A DNA stretch of 64,000 nucleotides from Streptomyces caelestis (GTDB taxonomy: Bacteria; Actinomycetota; Actinomycetes; Streptomycetales; Streptomycetaceae), in contig NZ_LGCN01000051.1 in the NCBI RefSeq assembly GCF_001279005.1, positions 94,159 through 158,158 on the forward strand, written 5' to 3'. Both the position numbers and the translations under genes were made by a program. Shown piece by piece: positions 43,348 to 52,851 of the stretch (the first letter of the stretch is position 1; every line of letters starts with the position of its first letter). The notes under the pieces were generated by a model. The model did no database searches and was not told where the DNA came from. It saw nothing but the letters and a program-made list of their open reading frames with translations.

Positions 43348-45156
43348 ATGCGTCGTCCCGTCGCACGGAATCTCGCACTCCTGGCGGCCGGTGCCGCCCT
43401 GCTGTCGGTGGGGGCGGCCCCGCCGACCACCCGGCACGAGGCGCCCGCCCGGCACACGCCCAAGGCGCCGGTGGCCGTCGGCCACGGCGGCGCGGTCTCC
43501 AGCGTCGACGCCGACGCCTCGGCCGCCGGGATCGAGGTCCTGAGGAAGGGCGGCAACGCCGTCGACGCGGCCGTCGCCACGGCCGCCGCGCTCGGCGTCA
43601 CCGAGCCCTACTCGGCCGGCGTCGGCGGAGGCGGCTACTTCGTCTACTACGACGCCCGCTCCCGCACCGTGCACACCCTCGACGGCCGCGAGACGGCCCC
43701 GCTCACCGCCGGCTCCGGACTGTTCCTGGAGAACGGCGAGCCGATCCCGTTCGCCGAAGTCGTCAGCAGCGGACTGGGGGTCGGCGCCCCCGGCACGCCC
43801 GCCACCTGGCAGCGCGCGCTCGACGCATGGGGCCGGCGCGGCCTGAGCACGGTCCTGAAACCCGCCGAACGCCTCGCCCGCGACGGCTTCACGGTCGACG
43901 AGACCTTCCGCGCGCAGACCGCCGCCAACGAGACCCGCTTCCGCCACTTCCCCGACACTGCCGAGCTGTTCCTGCCGGGCGGCGAACTCCCGGCCGTCGG
44001 CTCCACCTTCAAGAACCCCGACCTGGCCCGCACCTACAAGGAGCTGCGCCGCGAGGGCGTCGACGCCCTGTACCGGGGCGACATCGGCCGGGACATCGTC
44101 GACACGGTCGGCAAGCCGCCGGTGGACCCGGACTCCGGCTGGAACGCCCGCCCCGGCGAACTGTCCGAACGCGACCTCGCCGCCTACCGCGTCACGTCCC
44201 CGCCGCCCACGAAGACTTCCTACCGGGGCCTGGACGTCTACTCCATCGCGCCCTCCTCCTCCGGCGGCACCACCGTCGGCGAGGCGCTCAACATCCTGGA
44301 GCGCACCGACCTCTCCGGCGCGAGCGACGTCCGGTACCTGCACCGCCTCATCGAGGCGAGCCGCATCGCGTTCGCGGACCGGGGGCGCTGGGTCGGCGAC
44401 CCCGCCTTCGAGGACGTGCCGGCGAAGGAACTGCTCTCCCAGCGGTTCGCCGACTCGCGCGCGTGTCTCATCGAGGACGACGCCGTCCTCACCAGCCCCC
44501 TCGCCCCCGGCGACCCCCGGGACCCCGGGCCCTGCGCGACGGGCGGCGAGGCCGCCCCGACGACGTACGAGGGCGAGAACACCACGCATCTCACCACCGC
44601 CGACCGGTGGGGCAACGTCGTCGCCTACACCCTCACCATCGAACAGACCGGCGGCAGCGGCATCACCGTGCCCGGCCGCGGGTTCCTGCTCAACAACGAG
44701 CTGACGGACTTCTCCTTCACCCCCGCGAACCCGGCCGTCCACGACCCGAACCTGCCCGGCCCCGGCAAGCGGCCCCGGTCGTCCATCTCGCCGACGATCG
44801 TGCTCGACCGGCACGACCGGCCCGTGGTGGCGCTCGGCTCGCCCGGCGGCTCGACCATCATCACCACCGTGCTGCAGACCCTGACCGGCTTCCTCGACCG
44901 CGGACTGCCCCTGGTCGACGCCATCGCCGCGCCCCGCGCCAGCCAGCGCAACACGGAGCGGACGGACCTCGAACCCGGCCTGTACGACGGTGGGACCAGG
45001 CAGCGCCTGGAGGCCATCGGGCACTCCTTCCGGGAGAACCCGGAGATCGGCGCGGCCACGGCCGTCCAGCGGCTGCCGGACGGCCGGTGGCTCGCGGCGG
45101 CCGAGAAGGTCCGCAGGGGCGGCGGCTCGGCGATGGTGGTCCGTCCGACGCGCTAG
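43348..45156 (+). CDS. ggt: Gamma-glutamyltransferase
   Basis: The protein is 602 residues from ATG 43348, with GGAGG 9 bases upstream. An N-terminal signal sequence (LALLAAGAALLSVGA) points to export. The N-terminal nucleophile family core has KGGNAVDAAVATAAALGVTE, GVGGGGYFVYYD and LDGRETAP. The autocleavage/nucleophile Thr is in YEGENTTHLTT, and the small-subunit GSPGGSTIITTVLQT binds gamma-glutamate. The enzyme cleaves glutathione and other gamma-glutamyl compounds outside the membrane and matures by self-cleavage into two subunits. It is full length, with no clear operon partner. Confidence 0.93.
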   Translation: MRRPVARNLALLAAGAALLSVGAAPPTTRHEAPARHTPKAPVAVGHGGAVSSVDADASAAGIEVLRKGGNAVDAAVATAAALGVTEPYSAGVGGGGYFVYYDARSRTVHTLDGRETAPLTAGSGLFLENGEPIPFAEVVSSGLGVGAPGTPATWQRALDAWGRRGLSTVLKPAERLARDGFTVDETFRAQTAANETRFRHFPDTAELFLPGGELPAVGSTFKNPDLARTYKELRREGVDALYRGDIGRDIVDTVGKPPVDPDSGWNARPGELSERDLAAYRVTSPPPTKTSYRGLDVYSIAPSSSGGTTVGEALNILERTDLSGASDVRYLHRLIEASRIAFADRGRWVGDPAFEDVPAKELLSQRFADSRACLIEDDAVLTSPLAPGDPRDPGPCATGGEAAPTTYEGENTTHLTTADRWGNVVAYTLTIEQTGGSGITVPGRGFLLNNELTDFSFTPANPAVHDPNLPGPGKRPRSSISPTIVLDRHDRPVVALGSPGGSTIITTVLQTLTGFLDRGLPLVDAIAAPRASQRNTERTDLEPGLYDGGTRQRLEAIGHSFRENPEIGAATAVQRLPDGRWLAAAEKVRRGGGSAMVVRPTR

Positions 45157-45162
45157 ACACGC

Positions 45163-45182
45163 GGAGGGGGCCGCCTCCCCCG
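45163..45182. terminator. Possible bidirectional terminator between ggt and the Clp gene
   Basis: GGAGG-GGGCCG-CCTCC lies in the 27-base gap between convergent stop codons. The stem is short and no T-run follows, so this is weak evidence. Confidence 0.35.
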
Positions 45183-45183
45183 C

Positions 45184-47718
45184 TCACCCCTCGGGCGCCG
45201 GGGTCTCCCGCTCCCGCGTACGGAACGTCAGGCGCCCGTCCTCCGTGTCCACCGTCACCCGGCCGCCCTGCCGGACCCGGCCGTCCAGGAGCAGCCGGGA
45301 CAGCTGGTTGTCGACCTCCCGCTGGATGGTGCGGCGCAGCGGCCGGGCGCCGTACTCCGGCTGGTACCCGCGCCCGGCCAGCCAGTCCACGGCGGCATCG
45401 GTGAAGTCGGCCGTGATGCCCTGGCCCTCCAGCCGGCGCCGGGTGCTCTCCAGCAGCAGGTCGGTGATCCGCCGCAGCTCCTCGGCGGTCAGCTGGCGGA
45501 ACACGACGATCTCGTCGATCCGGTTGAGGAACTCGGGCCGGAAGTGCTCCCGCAGCGGCCGCAGGACCTGCTCGCGCCGCGCCTCCTCGTCCGCGCCACC
45601 GGACGCGAACCCCAGGGTCGCGCCGCGCCGGGTGATCGCCTCGGAACCGAGATTGCTGGTCATCACGATCACGGTGTTGGTGAAGTCCACCGTCCGGCCC
45701 TGCGAGTCGGTCAGCCGGCCGTCGTCGAGGACCTGGAGCAGGACGTTGAAGACGTCCGGATGCGCCTTCTCCACCTCGTCGAGCAGCAGCAGCGAGTACG
45801 GGTGCCGCCGCACCACCTCGGTGAGCTGCCCGGCCTCCTCGTGCCCCACGTAGCCGGGCGGGGCGCCCACCAGCCTGCTGACCGTGTGCCGCTCCTGGTA
45901 CTCGCTCATGTCGAGCCGCACCATCCGGTCCTCGCTGCCGAACAACGCCTCGGCGAGCGCCCGCGCCAGCTCCGTCTTGCCGACGCCCGTCGGCCCGAGG
46001 AACAGGAAGCTGCCGATCGGCCGGTCGGGGCTGGCGAGCCCCGCGCGGGAGCGCAGCACCGCGTCCGACACGACGCGCACCGCCTCCTCCTGGCCGACGA
46101 CCCGCTGGTGCAGGTGCTGTTCCAGACCCAGCAGCCGGTCCTTCTCCTCCTCGGTGAGGCGGCTGACCGGGATGCCCGTCTGCCGGGCCACCACCTCGGC
46201 GATCGCCTCGGCGTCCACCCACAGGCTCTGCCCCTCGTCGACCTCGTCGCCGCCGCCGGTGTCCGCGATCCGCTGCTTCAGCTCCACGATGCGGTCCCGC
46301 AACTGGGTGGCCCGCTCGTACTGCTCGTCGGCGACCGCCTGGTCCTTGTCGCAGGTCAGCTGCTCGACCTCGCGCTCCAGGGCCCGTACGTCCGTGCCCT
46401 TGGTCCGGGCCCGCAGCCGCACCCGCGCGCCGGCCTGGTCGATCAGGTCGATGGCCTTGTCCGGCAGCCGGCGGTCGCTCAGGTAGCGGTCGGACAGCTC
46501 CACGGCCGCCACCAGCGCCTCGTCGGTGTAGCGGACCTGGTGGTGGGCCTCGTACCGGTCCCGCAGGCCGCGCAGGATCTCGATCGCGTCCGCGGGCGTC
46601 GGCTCCGGCACCATGATCGGCTGGAAGCGGCGGGCCAGCGCCGCGTCCTTCTCGATCCGGCGGTACTCCTCCAGCGTGGTCGCGCCCACGATGTGCAGCT
46701 CGCCGCGGGCGAGGGCCGGCTTGAGGATGTTGCCGGCGTCCATCGAGCCGCCCTCGCCCCCGCCCCCGGCGCCGACGACGGTGTGCAGCTCGTCGATGAA
46801 GATGATCAGCCGGTCGGAGTGGGAGCGGATCTCCTCGACGATGTTGTTCATCCGCTCCTCGAAGTCGCCCCGGTAGCGGGTCCCGGCGACGACCGCCGTC
46901 AGGTCCAGGGCGACCACGCGCCGTCCGAGGAGGACGTCGGGCACGTCGCCCTCGGCGATCCGCTGGGCCAGCCCCTCCACGACGGCGGTCTTGCCGACGC
47001 CCGCGTCGCCGATCAGCACCGGGTTGTTCTTGCCGCGCCGGGAGAGCACCTCGACGGTCTGTTCGATCTCGTCGTCGCGCCCGATCACCGGGTCGACACG
47101 GCCCTCGCGGGCGAACTCGGTGAGGTCACGGCCGTACTTGTCGAGGGTCGGCGTGCCGGTCGCGGGGCGGGGGCGTTCGGTGCGGGCGGGCGGGGCCTCC
47201 GACGCCTCCGGGGGGCCGGAGGGGGCGTACCTGGCCGCGTTGAGGATGTGGCCGGCGGCCGAGTCGGGGTTGGCGGCGAGGGCGCTGAGCACGTGTTCGG
47301 GGCCGATGTAGCCGGCGCCGCTCGTCCGGGCCATCTCGTGTGCGTCCAGCAGGGCCCGTTTGACGGCGGGGGTCAGGGACAGCGAGGTCGGCGGCGGGGC
47401 CTCGCCCGGGCCGTGCTGGACCGGGCCGGACCGGTCGTCGATCTGGGACGCCAGGGAGTCGGGGTCCGCACCGGACCGGCTGAGCAGGCTCCGGGTCGGC
47501 TCGGCGGAGAGGGCGGCGCGCAGCAGGTGCTGGGTGTCCAGGTCACGGCTGCCGTGCTCGGCGGCGTACTGGGCGGCGCCGCGCACCAGTTCCCGGGCGG
47601 GCTGGCTGAGGAGTCGGCCGATGTCGATCTGGCGAGGGCGTTGTCCGCCGAAGAAGCGGGCGAGGAATTCCGCGAAGGGGTCGCCCTCCGGGCCGATGAA
47701 ACCACTCGTCATCGTCAT
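45184..47718 (-). CDS. ClpC-like AAA+ unfoldase
   Basis: The protein is 844 residues from ATG 47718 with GAAGGA upstream. It has an N-terminal Clp repeat domain (about 1-150), two AAA+ modules (Walker A GDAGVGKT and [22 protein letters not shown] and [15 protein letters not shown]), and between them a UvrB/C-type motif ([21 protein letters not shown]) with a short middle domain. That middle domain separates ClpC from ClpB. The N-terminus is atypical ([20 protein letters not shown]), so it may be an accessory ClpC paralogue rather than the housekeeping one. No clear ClpP-binding loop was identified. Confidence 0.9.
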   Translation of the reverse strand: MTMTSGFIGPEGDPFAEFLARFFGGQRPRQIDIGRLLSQPARELVRGAAQYAAEHGSRDLDTQHLLRAALSAEPTRSLLSRSGADPDSLASQIDDRSGPVQHGPGEAPPPTSLSLTPAVKRALLDAHEMARTSGAGYIGPEHVLSALAANPDSAAGHILNAARYAPSGPPEASEAPPARTERPRPATGTPTLDKYGRDLTEFAREGRVDPVIGRDDEIEQTVEVLSRRGKNNPVLIGDAGVGKTAVVEGLAQRIAEGDVPDVLLGRRVVALDLTAVVAGTRYRGDFEERMNNIVEEIRSHSDRLIIFIDELHTVVGAGGGGEGGSMDAGNILKPALARGELHIVGATTLEEYRRIEKDAALARRFQPIMVPEPTPADAIEILRGLRDRYEAHHQVRYTDEALVAAVELSDRYLSDRRLPDKAIDLIDQAGARVRLRARTKGTDVRALEREVEQLTCDKDQAVADEQYERATQLRDRIVELKQRIADTGGGDEVDEGQSLWVDAEAIAEVVARQTGIPVSRLTEEEKDRLLGLEQHLHQRVVGQEEAVRVVSDAVLRSRAGLASPDRPIGSFLFLGPTGVGKTELARALAEALFGSEDRMVRLDMSEYQERHTVSRLVGAPPGYVGHEEAGQLTEVVRRHPYSLLLLDEVEKAHPDVFNVLLQVLDDGRLTDSQGRTVDFTNTVIVMTSNLGSEAITRRGATLGFASGGADEEARREQVLRPLREHFRPEFLNRIDEIVVFRQLTAEELRRITDLLLESTRRRLEGQGITADFTDAAVDWLAGRGYQPEYGARPLRRTIQREVDNQLSRLLLDGRVRQGGRVTVDTEDGRLTFRTRERETPAPEG

Positions 47719-47876
47719 CCGTTCCTTCGCTGGGTCGACGTGCCGGGGCCGGGTAACCCGGTCGGGGCTCGCTCATGCCCACGATGACACGATCCGTGGG
47801 GGCGGGCATGTCCAGCTCGGGGTGCGGGTGGAGGTGGACGGGGGTGGGACGCGCGGCCCGGCGTTCGCGGGGCGCC

Positions 47877-47985
47877 TCCCCCGGAGGGGGTGCCCCCGGC
47901 GCCCACCCTCCCCCATGAGCGGGGGGACCCCCGTCGCCCTGGGGGCGCCTCCCAGGCCTTCAGGGCGCCGGGGGAGGCACGACCC
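47877..47985. repeat. Streptomyces-type GC-rich intergenic inverted repeats
   Basis: This stretch has CCCTCCCCCATGAGCGGGGG, GACCCCC, and then GGGCGCC/GGCGCC blocks that can fold into nested hairpins. Motifs of this GGGGGTCCCCC...GGGGGAG form recur between genes in many Streptomyces genomes. Here it lies between the Clp gene and the broken aminopeptidase. Confidence 0.6.
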
Positions 47986-48039
47986 GCCCGCGGGAACGGG
48001 GTGCGCGGCTGTCCGTGGGGACGGGGTGCCGCGGTGGCG

Positions 48040-48817
48040 GGGTGCGGTTGCCGGCGGGCCGTGAGGAGGCGGGGGCCCGCGGCCGTGACGGCCACCGTGT
48101 GTTCCACGTGGGCCGCGCGGGTGCCGTCGTCGGTGCGCAGGGGCCGGCCGTCCGGGGCGGTGTGGTACGTGCCGGTGCCGCCCGCGATCGGCATGGGCTC
48201 GATCGCGAACACCATGCCGTGCCGCAGCGGCATCCCCCGTCCCGGCCGGCCCTCGTTCGGCACGCCCGGGTCCTCGTGCACACGGCGTCCGATGCCGTGG
48301 CCGCCGAAGTCCTCCATGATGCCGTACCCCCGGCGCGGCACACCGTCCCGATCGCGTGCGCGATGTCGCCGATGCGGTTGCCGACGACGGCCGCCTCGAT
48401 GCCCGCCGCGAGCGCCCGCTCGGCGGTCCCGATCGGCGTCACGTCGGCCGGACGCGGGGCGCCCACGGTGAAGCTGATCGCCGAGTCCCCGGCCCAGCCG
48501 CCCAGTTGGGCGCCGCAGTCGATCGAGACGAGGTCCCCGTCGCGGAGCCGGTAGCCGTCCGGGACGCCGTGCACGATCGCGTCGTTGACGGACGCGCAGA
48601 TCACGGCCGGGAACGGGGTCGGCGCGAAGGAGGGCCGGTGGCCCGGGAGGGCGAGGTCGCACCCGCCGCCCGCAGCACCTCCCGCGCCACCTCGTCCGGC
48701 TCCAGCGGGGGAGACGCCCACGTCGGCGGCGTTCCGTACGGCCGTCAGCGCGCTCGCGGCGACCTGGCCCGCCTCGTACAGGGCATCGATCGACGCGTCG
48801 GTCTTCAGCTCCACCAT
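48040..48817 (-). pseudogene. map: Type I methionine aminopeptidase, frameshifted
   Basis: From ATG 48817 the frame reads MVELKTDASIDALYEAGQV, then leaves the family frame for about 25 residues. PLEPDEVAREVLRAAGATS is in another frame. It returns for APTPFPAVICASVNDAIVHG and YRLRDGDLVSIDCGA. After IGDIAHAIG the match shifts frame again (YGIMEDFGGHGIGRRVHED, FAIEPM, HVEHTVAVT). All metal ligands and the active-site His exist across the frames, but three indels break the reading. Unless these are sequencing errors, it is inactive. It is divergent from an XRE regulator gene across a short shared promoter. Confidence 0.8.
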
Positions 48818-48827
48818 GCCAATTGTT

Positions 48828-48837
48828 ATACCGGTAT
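48828..48837. promoter_or_regulatory. Palindrome in the divergent map/XRE promoter
   Basis: ATACCGGTAT is a perfect 10-bp palindrome in an AT-rich island between the aminopeptidase (minus) and the XRE regulator (plus). It is a likely operator for that regulator and overlaps TATTAG, a possible -10 element. Confidence 0.5.
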
Positions 48838-48850
48838 TAGAATGGGTGAC

Positions 48851-49120
48851 ATGGTGCGCACCCCTTTGACCCCGGAAGAGCGTGAACGCGGCGAGCGGCT
48901 CGGCAGGCTGCTGCGCGAGGCGCGCGGCGGCCGCAGCATGGCCGACGTCGCGGCGAACGCCGGCATCTCCGCGGAGACCCTCCGCAAGATCGAGACGGGG
49001 CGCGCCCCGACCCCCGCGTTCTTCACGGTGGCCGCGCTGGCCGGCGCGCTCGGCCTGTCGATGGACGACCTGGCGGGGCGCTGCGCCCCGACGGCGCCGG
49101 AAGCGCCGGTCGCCGCCTGA
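48851..49120 (+). CDS. XRE-family transcriptional regulator
   Basis: The protein is 89 residues from ATG 48851 (MVRTPLTPEERERGERLGRL); ATG 48842 is an alternative. The helix-turn-helix is SMADVAANAGISAETLRKIE, followed by TGRAPTPAFFTVAALAGAL. There is no further domain. It faces the aminopeptidase gene, and the palindrome at 48828-48837 may be its operator. A strong hairpin terminator follows the stop directly. Confidence 0.88.
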   Translation: MVRTPLTPEERERGERLGRLLREARGGRSMADVAANAGISAETLRKIETGRAPTPAFFTVAALAGALGLSMDDLAGRCAPTAPEAPVAA

Positions 49121-49144
49121 CTCCGGTGGGCTCACCCACCGGAG
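49121..49144 (+). terminator. Hairpin terminator after the XRE gene
   Basis: CTCCGGTGGG and CCCACCGGAG form a perfect 10-bp stem with a 4-base loop (ctca), starting at the base after the TGA. It is followed by TGTT. Confidence 0.7.
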
Positions 49145-49276
49145 TGTTGAAACGCGATCGACCCAGCGGGTTCACGACGATGGTCTTGGCAAGGCCGCCC
49201 GAGAGGCTTACGTTCGTCCCTCTACGGCCCTCTCTACGGGCGTAGAGGCTCTGACGTCGCGTCGAAGGAGCAGCTC

Positions 49277-50119
49277 ATGGCCAACGTCGTACGTGCCGCC
49301 CTGGTCCAGGCCACCTGGACCGGGGACACCGAGTCCATGCTGGCGAAACACGAGGAGCACGCCCGCGAGGCGGCCCGGCGGGGCGCGAGGGTCATCGGGT
49401 TCCAGGAGGTGTTCAACGCCCCCTACTTCTGCCAGGTCCAGGACCCCGAGCACTACCGCTGGGCCGAACCCGTGCCCGACGGGCCGACCGTCCGCCGGAT
49501 GCGGGAACTGGCCCGTGAGACCGGCATGGTGATCGTCGCGCCGGTGTTCGAGGTCGAGCAGTCGGGCTTCTACTACAACACCGCCGCCGTGATCGACGCC
49601 GACGGCACCGTCCTCGGCAAGTACCGCAAGCACCACATCCCGCAGGTCGAGGGATTCTGGGAGAAGTTCTACTTCCGGCCCGGCAACCTCGGCTGGCCGG
49701 TCTTCGACACCGCCGTCGGCAAGGTCGGCGTCTACATCTGCTACGACCGCCACTTCCCGGAGGGCTGGCGGCAACTCGGCATCAACGGCGCCCAGTTGAT
49801 CTACAACCCGTCCGCCACGCACCGCGGCCTCTCGTCCCACCTGTGGCGGCTGGAGCAGCCGGCGGCGGCCGTCGCGAACGAGTACTTCGTCGCCGCCATC
49901 AACCGCGTGGGCGTGGAGGAGTACGGCGACAACGACTTCTACGGCACCTCGTACTTCGTCGACCCGCGCGGGCAGTTCGTCGGCGACGTCGCCAGCGACA
50001 GCAAGGAGGAACTCGTGGTCCGCGACCTGGACTTCGACCTCATCGAGGAAGTGCGCCGGCAGTGGGCCTTCTACCGCGACCGCCGACCCGACGCCTACGA
50101 GGGGCTGGTGCGGCCGTGA
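49277..50119 (+). CDS. Nitrilase-superfamily amidohydrolase (beta-ureidopropionase type)
   Basis: The protein is 280 residues from ATG 49277, with GAAGGAGC upstream. The Glu-Lys-Cys triad is in GFQEVFN, KYRKHHIPQ and YICYDRHFPEG. The pattern and length fit N-carbamoyl-beta-alanine amidohydrolase/beta-ureidopropionase of the carbon-nitrogen hydrolase superfamily. It opens an operon with an aminotransferase, a dihydropyrimidinase and an LLM oxidoreductase. It would release beta-alanine, CO2 and ammonia in reductive uracil breakdown. Confidence 0.9.
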   Translation: MANVVRAALVQATWTGDTESMLAKHEEHAREAARRGARVIGFQEVFNAPYFCQVQDPEHYRWAEPVPDGPTVRRMRELARETGMVIVAPVFEVEQSGFYYNTAAVIDADGTVLGKYRKHHIPQVEGFWEKFYFRPGNLGWPVFDTAVGKVGVYICYDRHFPEGWRQLGINGAQLIYNPSATHRGLSSHLWRLEQPAAAVANEYFVAAINRVGVEEYGDNDFYGTSYFVDPRGQFVGDVASDSKEELVVRDLDFDLIEEVRRQWAFYRDRRPDAYEGLVRP

Positions 50120-51402
50120 GCGACGACCTGCTGGGCCGCCACCGGTCCGTGCTCCCCGACTGGCTCGCCCTCTACTACGAGGAGCCCATCGAGATCACCC
50201 ACGGCGAGGGGCGCCACGTCTGGGACTCCGACGGCAACCGCTACCTCGACTTCTTCGGCGGCATCCTCACCACCATGACCGCCCACGCCCTGCCCGAGGT
50301 CACCAAGGCGGTCAGCGAGCAGGCCGGGCGGATCGTCCACTCCTCCACCCTCTACCTCAACCGGCAGATGGTGGAACTCGCCGAGCGCATCGCCCAGTTG
50401 AGCGGCATCCCGAACGCCCGGGTGTTCTTCACCACCTCCGGCACCGAGGCCAACGACACCGCCCTGCTGCTCGCCACCGCCCACCGGCGCAGCAACACGG
50501 TCCTGGCCATGCGCAACAGCTACCACGGCCGCTCCTTCAGCTCGGTCGGCGTCACCGGCAACCGCGGCTGGTCCCCGACCTCGCTCTCCCCGCTCCAGAC
50601 GCACTACGTCCACGGCGGCGTGCGCACCCGGGGCCCGTTCGCCGCGCTCGACGACTACGATTTCGTCGCGGCCTGCGTCGACGACCTCAAGGACGTCCTC
50701 GGCCACACCCGTCCGCCCGCCGCGCTGATCGCCGAGCCGATCCAGGGCGTCGGAGGCTTCACCTCGCCGCCCGACGGGCTGTACGCGGCCTTCCGCGAGG
50801 TGCTGCACGAGCGGGGCGTGCTGTGGATCTCCGACGAGGTGCAGACCGGCTGGGGCCGCACCGGCGAGCACTTCTGGGGCTGGCAGGCGCACGGCCGCAG
50901 CGGGCCGCCCGACATGCTGACCTTCGCCAAGGGCATCGGCAACGGCATGTCCATCGGCGGGGTCGTCGCCCGCGCCGAGATCATGAACTGCCTGGACGCC
51001 AACAGCATCTCGACGTTCGGCGGCACCCAGATCACCATGGCGGCCGGCCTGGCCAACCTCACCTACCTGCTGGAGCACGACCTCCAGGGCAACGCCCGCC
51101 GGGTCGGCGGCCTGCTCATCGAGCGGCTGCGGGCCGCCGCCGCCCAGGTCCCCGCCGTACGCGAGGTGCGCGGACGCGGGCTGATGATCGGCATCGAGCT
51201 GACGAGGCCCGGCACCGACGAGGCCGACCCGGCGGCCGCGTCCGCCGTCCTGGAGGCGGCCCGCGCGGGGGGTCTGCTCATCGGCAAGGGCGGCGGTCAC
51301 GACACCAGCGCCCTGCGCATCGCCCCGCCGCTGTCCCTCAACGTCGCGGAGGCCGAGGAGGGCGCCGCGATCCTCGAACGCGCCCTGAGGAGCACGCTGT
51401 AG
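50116..51402 (+). CDS. Class III aminotransferase of the pyrimidine operon
   Basis: The protein is 428 residues from GTG 50116, in a GTGA overlap with the amidohydrolase stop. PLP features are FFTTSGTEANDTALLLAT, the Asp in LWISDEVQTGWGRTG and the Schiff-base Lys in LTFAKGIGNGMSIGG. It probably moves the amino group from beta-alanine (or beta-aminoisobutyrate) to a 2-oxo acid and yields malonate semialdehyde, the step after beta-ureidopropionase. The class also includes taurine and alanine-glyoxylate enzymes, so the assignment rests on the operon. Confidence 0.88.
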   Translation: MSDDLLGRHRSVLPDWLALYYEEPIEITHGEGRHVWDSDGNRYLDFFGGILTTMTAHALPEVTKAVSEQAGRIVHSSTLYLNRQMVELAERIAQLSGIPNARVFFTTSGTEANDTALLLATAHRRSNTVLAMRNSYHGRSFSSVGVTGNRGWSPTSLSPLQTHYVHGGVRTRGPFAALDDYDFVAACVDDLKDVLGHTRPPAALIAEPIQGVGGFTSPPDGLYAAFREVLHERGVLWISDEVQTGWGRTGEHFWGWQAHGRSGPPDMLTFAKGIGNGMSIGGVVARAEIMNCLDANSISTFGGTQITMAAGLANLTYLLEHDLQGNARRVGGLLIERLRAAAAQVPAVREVRGRGLMIGIELTRPGTDEADPAAASAVLEAARAGGLLIGKGGGHDTSALRIAPPLSLNVAEAEEGAAILERALRSTL

Positions 51403-51436
51403 CACCGGCCCGCAGAGCTCGTAGAGAGGGAGCACC

Positions 51437-52840
51437 ATGAGCAGCCGTACCGTCATCCGTGGTGGCCTGGTCATCACCGCCTCCGACGAGATCCACGCCG
51501 ACGTCCTGATCGAGGACGGCCGTATCGCCGCCCTCGCCGCCTCCGGCACCCCGGCCGCCGACGCCTTCACCGCCGACCGGACCGTCGACGCCACCGGCAA
51601 GTACGTCATCCCGGGCGGGGTCGACGCCCACACCCACATGGAGCTGCCGTTCGGCGGCACCTTCGCCTCCGACACCTTCGAGACCGGCACCCGGGCCGCC
51701 GCCTGGGGCGGGACGACCACCGTCGTCGACTTCGCCGTGCAGAGCGTCGGCCAGTCCCTGCGCCAGGGCCTGGACGCCTGGCACGCCAAGGCCGAGGGGA
51801 ACTGCGCCGTCGACTACGGCTTCCACATGATCGTCTCGGACGTCAACGCCGGGACGCTGAAGGAGATGGACCTCCTCGTGGAGGAGGGGATCACCTCGTT
51901 CAAGCAGTTCATGGCGTATCCGGGGGTCTTCTACTCCGACGACGGCCAGATCCTGCGCGCCATGCAGCGCTCCGCCGAGAACGGCGGACTGATCATGATG
52001 CACGCCGAGAACGGCATCGCCATCGACGTGCTCGTGGAACAGGCCCTCGCCCGCGGCGAGACCGGCCCGCGCTTCCACGGCGAGGTCCGCAAGGCCCTCC
52101 TGGAGGCCGAGGCCACCCACCGCGCCATCCGGCTCGCCCAGGTCGCGGGCGCCCCGCTGTACGTCGTGCACGTCTCCGCGACGGAGGCGGTCGCCGAGCT
52201 GGCGCGGGCCCGCGACGAGGGGCTGAACGTCTTCGGCGAGACCTGCCCGCAGTACCTGTTCCTGTCCACCGACAACCTCGCGGAGCCCGGCTTCGAGGGC
52301 GCCAAGTACGTGTGCAGCACCCCGCTGAGGCCGAAGGAGCACCAGGCCGCGCTGTGGCGGGGCCTGCGCACCAACGACCTCCAGGTGGTCTCCACCGACC
52401 ACTGCCCCTTCTGCTTCACGGGCCAGAAGGAGCTCGGCCGGGGCGACTTCTCCAGGATCCCCAACGGTCTCCCCGGTGTGGAGAACCGCATGGACCTGCT
52501 CCACCAGGCCGTCCTCGACGGGCACATCTCCCGCCGCCGCTGGATCGAGATCGCCTGCGCCACCCCGGCCCGGATGTTCGGCCTGTACCCGAAGAAGGGC
52601 ACCATCGCACCCGGCGCCGACGCCGACGTCGTCGTCTACGACCCGCACGCCGAGCAGGTCGTCTCCGCCGACACCCACCACATGAACGTCGACTACTCGG
52701 CCTACGAGGGCAAGCGGGTCACCGGCCGCGTCGAGACCGTCCTCTCGCGCGGCGTCCCCGTCATCACCGACCGGGAGTACACCGGGCGCGCCGGACACGG
52801 CGTCTACACCCCGCGGTCCACCTGTCAGTACCTCACCTAG
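51437..52840 (+). CDS. hydA: Dihydropyrimidinase / D-hydantoinase
   Basis: The protein is 467 residues from ATG 51437, with AGAGGGAG upstream. It has metal-binding DAHTHMELPF, the carboxylated Lys in TSFKQFMAYPG, His ligands in IMMHAENG and YVVHVSATEA, and the Asp in STDHCPFCF. These are hallmarks of cyclic amidohydrolases that open dihydrouracil, dihydrothymine or hydantoins. It acts between the putative reductase and the beta-ureidopropionase in the pathway. Confidence 0.93.
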   Translation: MSSRTVIRGGLVITASDEIHADVLIEDGRIAALAASGTPAADAFTADRTVDATGKYVIPGGVDAHTHMELPFGGTFASDTFETGTRAAAWGGTTTVVDFAVQSVGQSLRQGLDAWHAKAEGNCAVDYGFHMIVSDVNAGTLKEMDLLVEEGITSFKQFMAYPGVFYSDDGQILRAMQRSAENGGLIMMHAENGIAIDVLVEQALARGETGPRFHGEVRKALLEAEATHRAIRLAQVAGAPLYVVHVSATEAVAELARARDEGLNVFGETCPQYLFLSTDNLAEPGFEGAKYVCSTPLRPKEHQAALWRGLRTNDLQVVSTDHCPFCFTGQKELGRGDFSRIPNGLPGVENRMDLLHQAVLDGHISRRRWIEIACATPARMFGLYPKKGTIAPGADADVVVYDPHAEQVVSADTHHMNVDYSAYEGKRVTGRVETVLSRGVPVITDREYTGRAGHGVYTPRSTCQYLT

Positions 52841-52851
52841 GAGAGCCGCGC

